Part shown: piece after piece, positions 63,714 to 64,000 of the stretch
Numbering within the stretch: position 1 is the first letter of the stretch
Layout: each line of letters begins with the position of its first letter
Notes under the pieces: model-generated
The model's database searches: none
Told to the model about the DNA's origin: nothing
The model's input: only the letters and a program-made list of their open reading frames with translations
Position numbers and translations under genes: made by a program
Source of the DNA: Polaribacter sp. BM10
GTDB taxonomy: Bacteria > Bacteroidota > Bacteroidia > Flavobacteriales > Flavobacteriaceae
Length of the DNA: 64,000 nucleotides
Direction: 5' to 3'
Assembly: GCF_002005425.1 (NCBI RefSeq)
Contig: NZ_CP019704.1
Location: forward strand, 62,001 to 126,000

Positions 63714-64000
63714 ATGAAAAAAATATTAGCATTTGCAGGTAGTACAAGTTCTACATCAATAAATAAACAGTTAGCTACTTTTGCAGCAAAAAATTTAGAA
63801 AACTCTACTTTTGATGTGATCGATTTAGCAACTTTTAAAGTACCTGTTTATAGTGAAGACGAAGAAAAAAATGGTTTTCCAGAAGATATTAAAAGCTTTA
63901 CAACTAGCTTAGATAGTTATGATGGATTTATAGTTTCTTTAGCAGAGCATAATGGTTCTTACGCCGCTGCTTTTAAAAATATTTTCGATTGGAGTTCTAG
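63714..64000 (+). CDS. NADPH-dependent FMN reductase family protein, N-terminal part (3' end outside window)
   Basis: The first 95 residues of a flavodoxin-fold protein, cut by the window end. It starts MKKILAFAGSTSSTSINKQLA, where GSTSSTSINKQL is the FMN phosphate-binding loop, and contains LAEHNGSYAAAFKNIFDW, the second flavin-contact block of the NADPH-dependent FMN reductase family. It is 8 nt after the OsmC stop and probably co-transcribed with DoxX and OsmC. Confidence 0.88.
   Translation, partial: MKKILAFAGSTSSTSINKQLATFAAKNLENSTFDVIDLATFKVPVYSEDEEKNGFPEDIKSFTTSLDSYDGFIVSLAEHNGSYAAAFKNIFDWSS

Overview
The window is a chromosomal piece of a marine-type member of the Flavobacteriaceae (Bacteroidota), close in style to Polaribacter or Tenacibaculum. 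The support is: strongly A+T-rich sequence; two secreted proteins with type IX secretion (T9SS) sorting domains, one type A and one type B; Bacteroidota-type promoter elements (TAnnTTTG at -7, sometimes with TTTG/TTG at -33) and few Shine-Dalgarno sites; menaquinone rather than ubiquinone genes; and a typical flavobacterial housekeeping gene set. I found no tRNA, rRNA, CRISPR array, insertion sequence or prophage.

Layout. 1-3.5 kb: end of hemE, a tautomerase-like isomerase, an EI24 membrane protein, an aspartyl-protease-like lipoprotein and hemF. 3.9-8.5 kb: an S41-like protein that lacks its nucleophile, a 2-oxo acid dehydrogenase E2, a secreted protein and a GNAT acetyltransferase. 8.5-16.5 kb (minus strand): pdhC-pdhA, a secreted protein, a VanX-like dipeptidase, DUF1206, an LTA-synthase-like sulfatase-fold enzyme and tsaD. 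16.7-28.8 kb: envelope biogenesis (TamB, LptD-like protein, amidase, MlaD-like protein) with pfkA-gapA and a RidA protein between. 28.8-37.9 kb: a long plus-strand run with a membrane Fe-S/CCG pair, a SPOR lipoprotein, two bacterial PH-domain proteins, then menA, an SRPBCC protein, menC, a CPBP protease and menE. 37.9-52.1 kb: a membrane-anchored LuxR-type regulator, YebC, a T9SS type A protein, ackA-pta, a DUF2927-like protein, an acyl-CoA carboxylase beta subunit and a 1526-residue T9SS type B protein. 52.3-62.9 kb: a co-directional set of mostly unrecognised genes around an AAA+ ATPase, ending with a sodium:solute symporter. 63-64 kb: DoxX, OsmC and the start of an FMN reductase.

The strongest candidate for an undescribed system is 52.3-61 kb: a long coiled-coil protein, an unknown helical protein, an AAA+ ATPase, a NudK-like Nudix hydrolase whose start overlaps the ATPase stop, a DUF6638-like protein, a small membrane protein with a charged tail and a larger membrane-anchored protein. 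A second notable feature is a roughly 95-bp dispersed repeat present twice (767-860 and 53664-53754). Its hairpin stems differ in sequence but both pair perfectly, which suggests selection on structure. Other oddities: a CCG protein whose first half has lost all five cluster cysteines in perfect register; a purple-acid-phosphatase-associated type beta-sandwich fused to a LuxR-type regulator; a 12-bp perfect dyad inside a promoter; and a TamB gene with no AUG at its apparent start.
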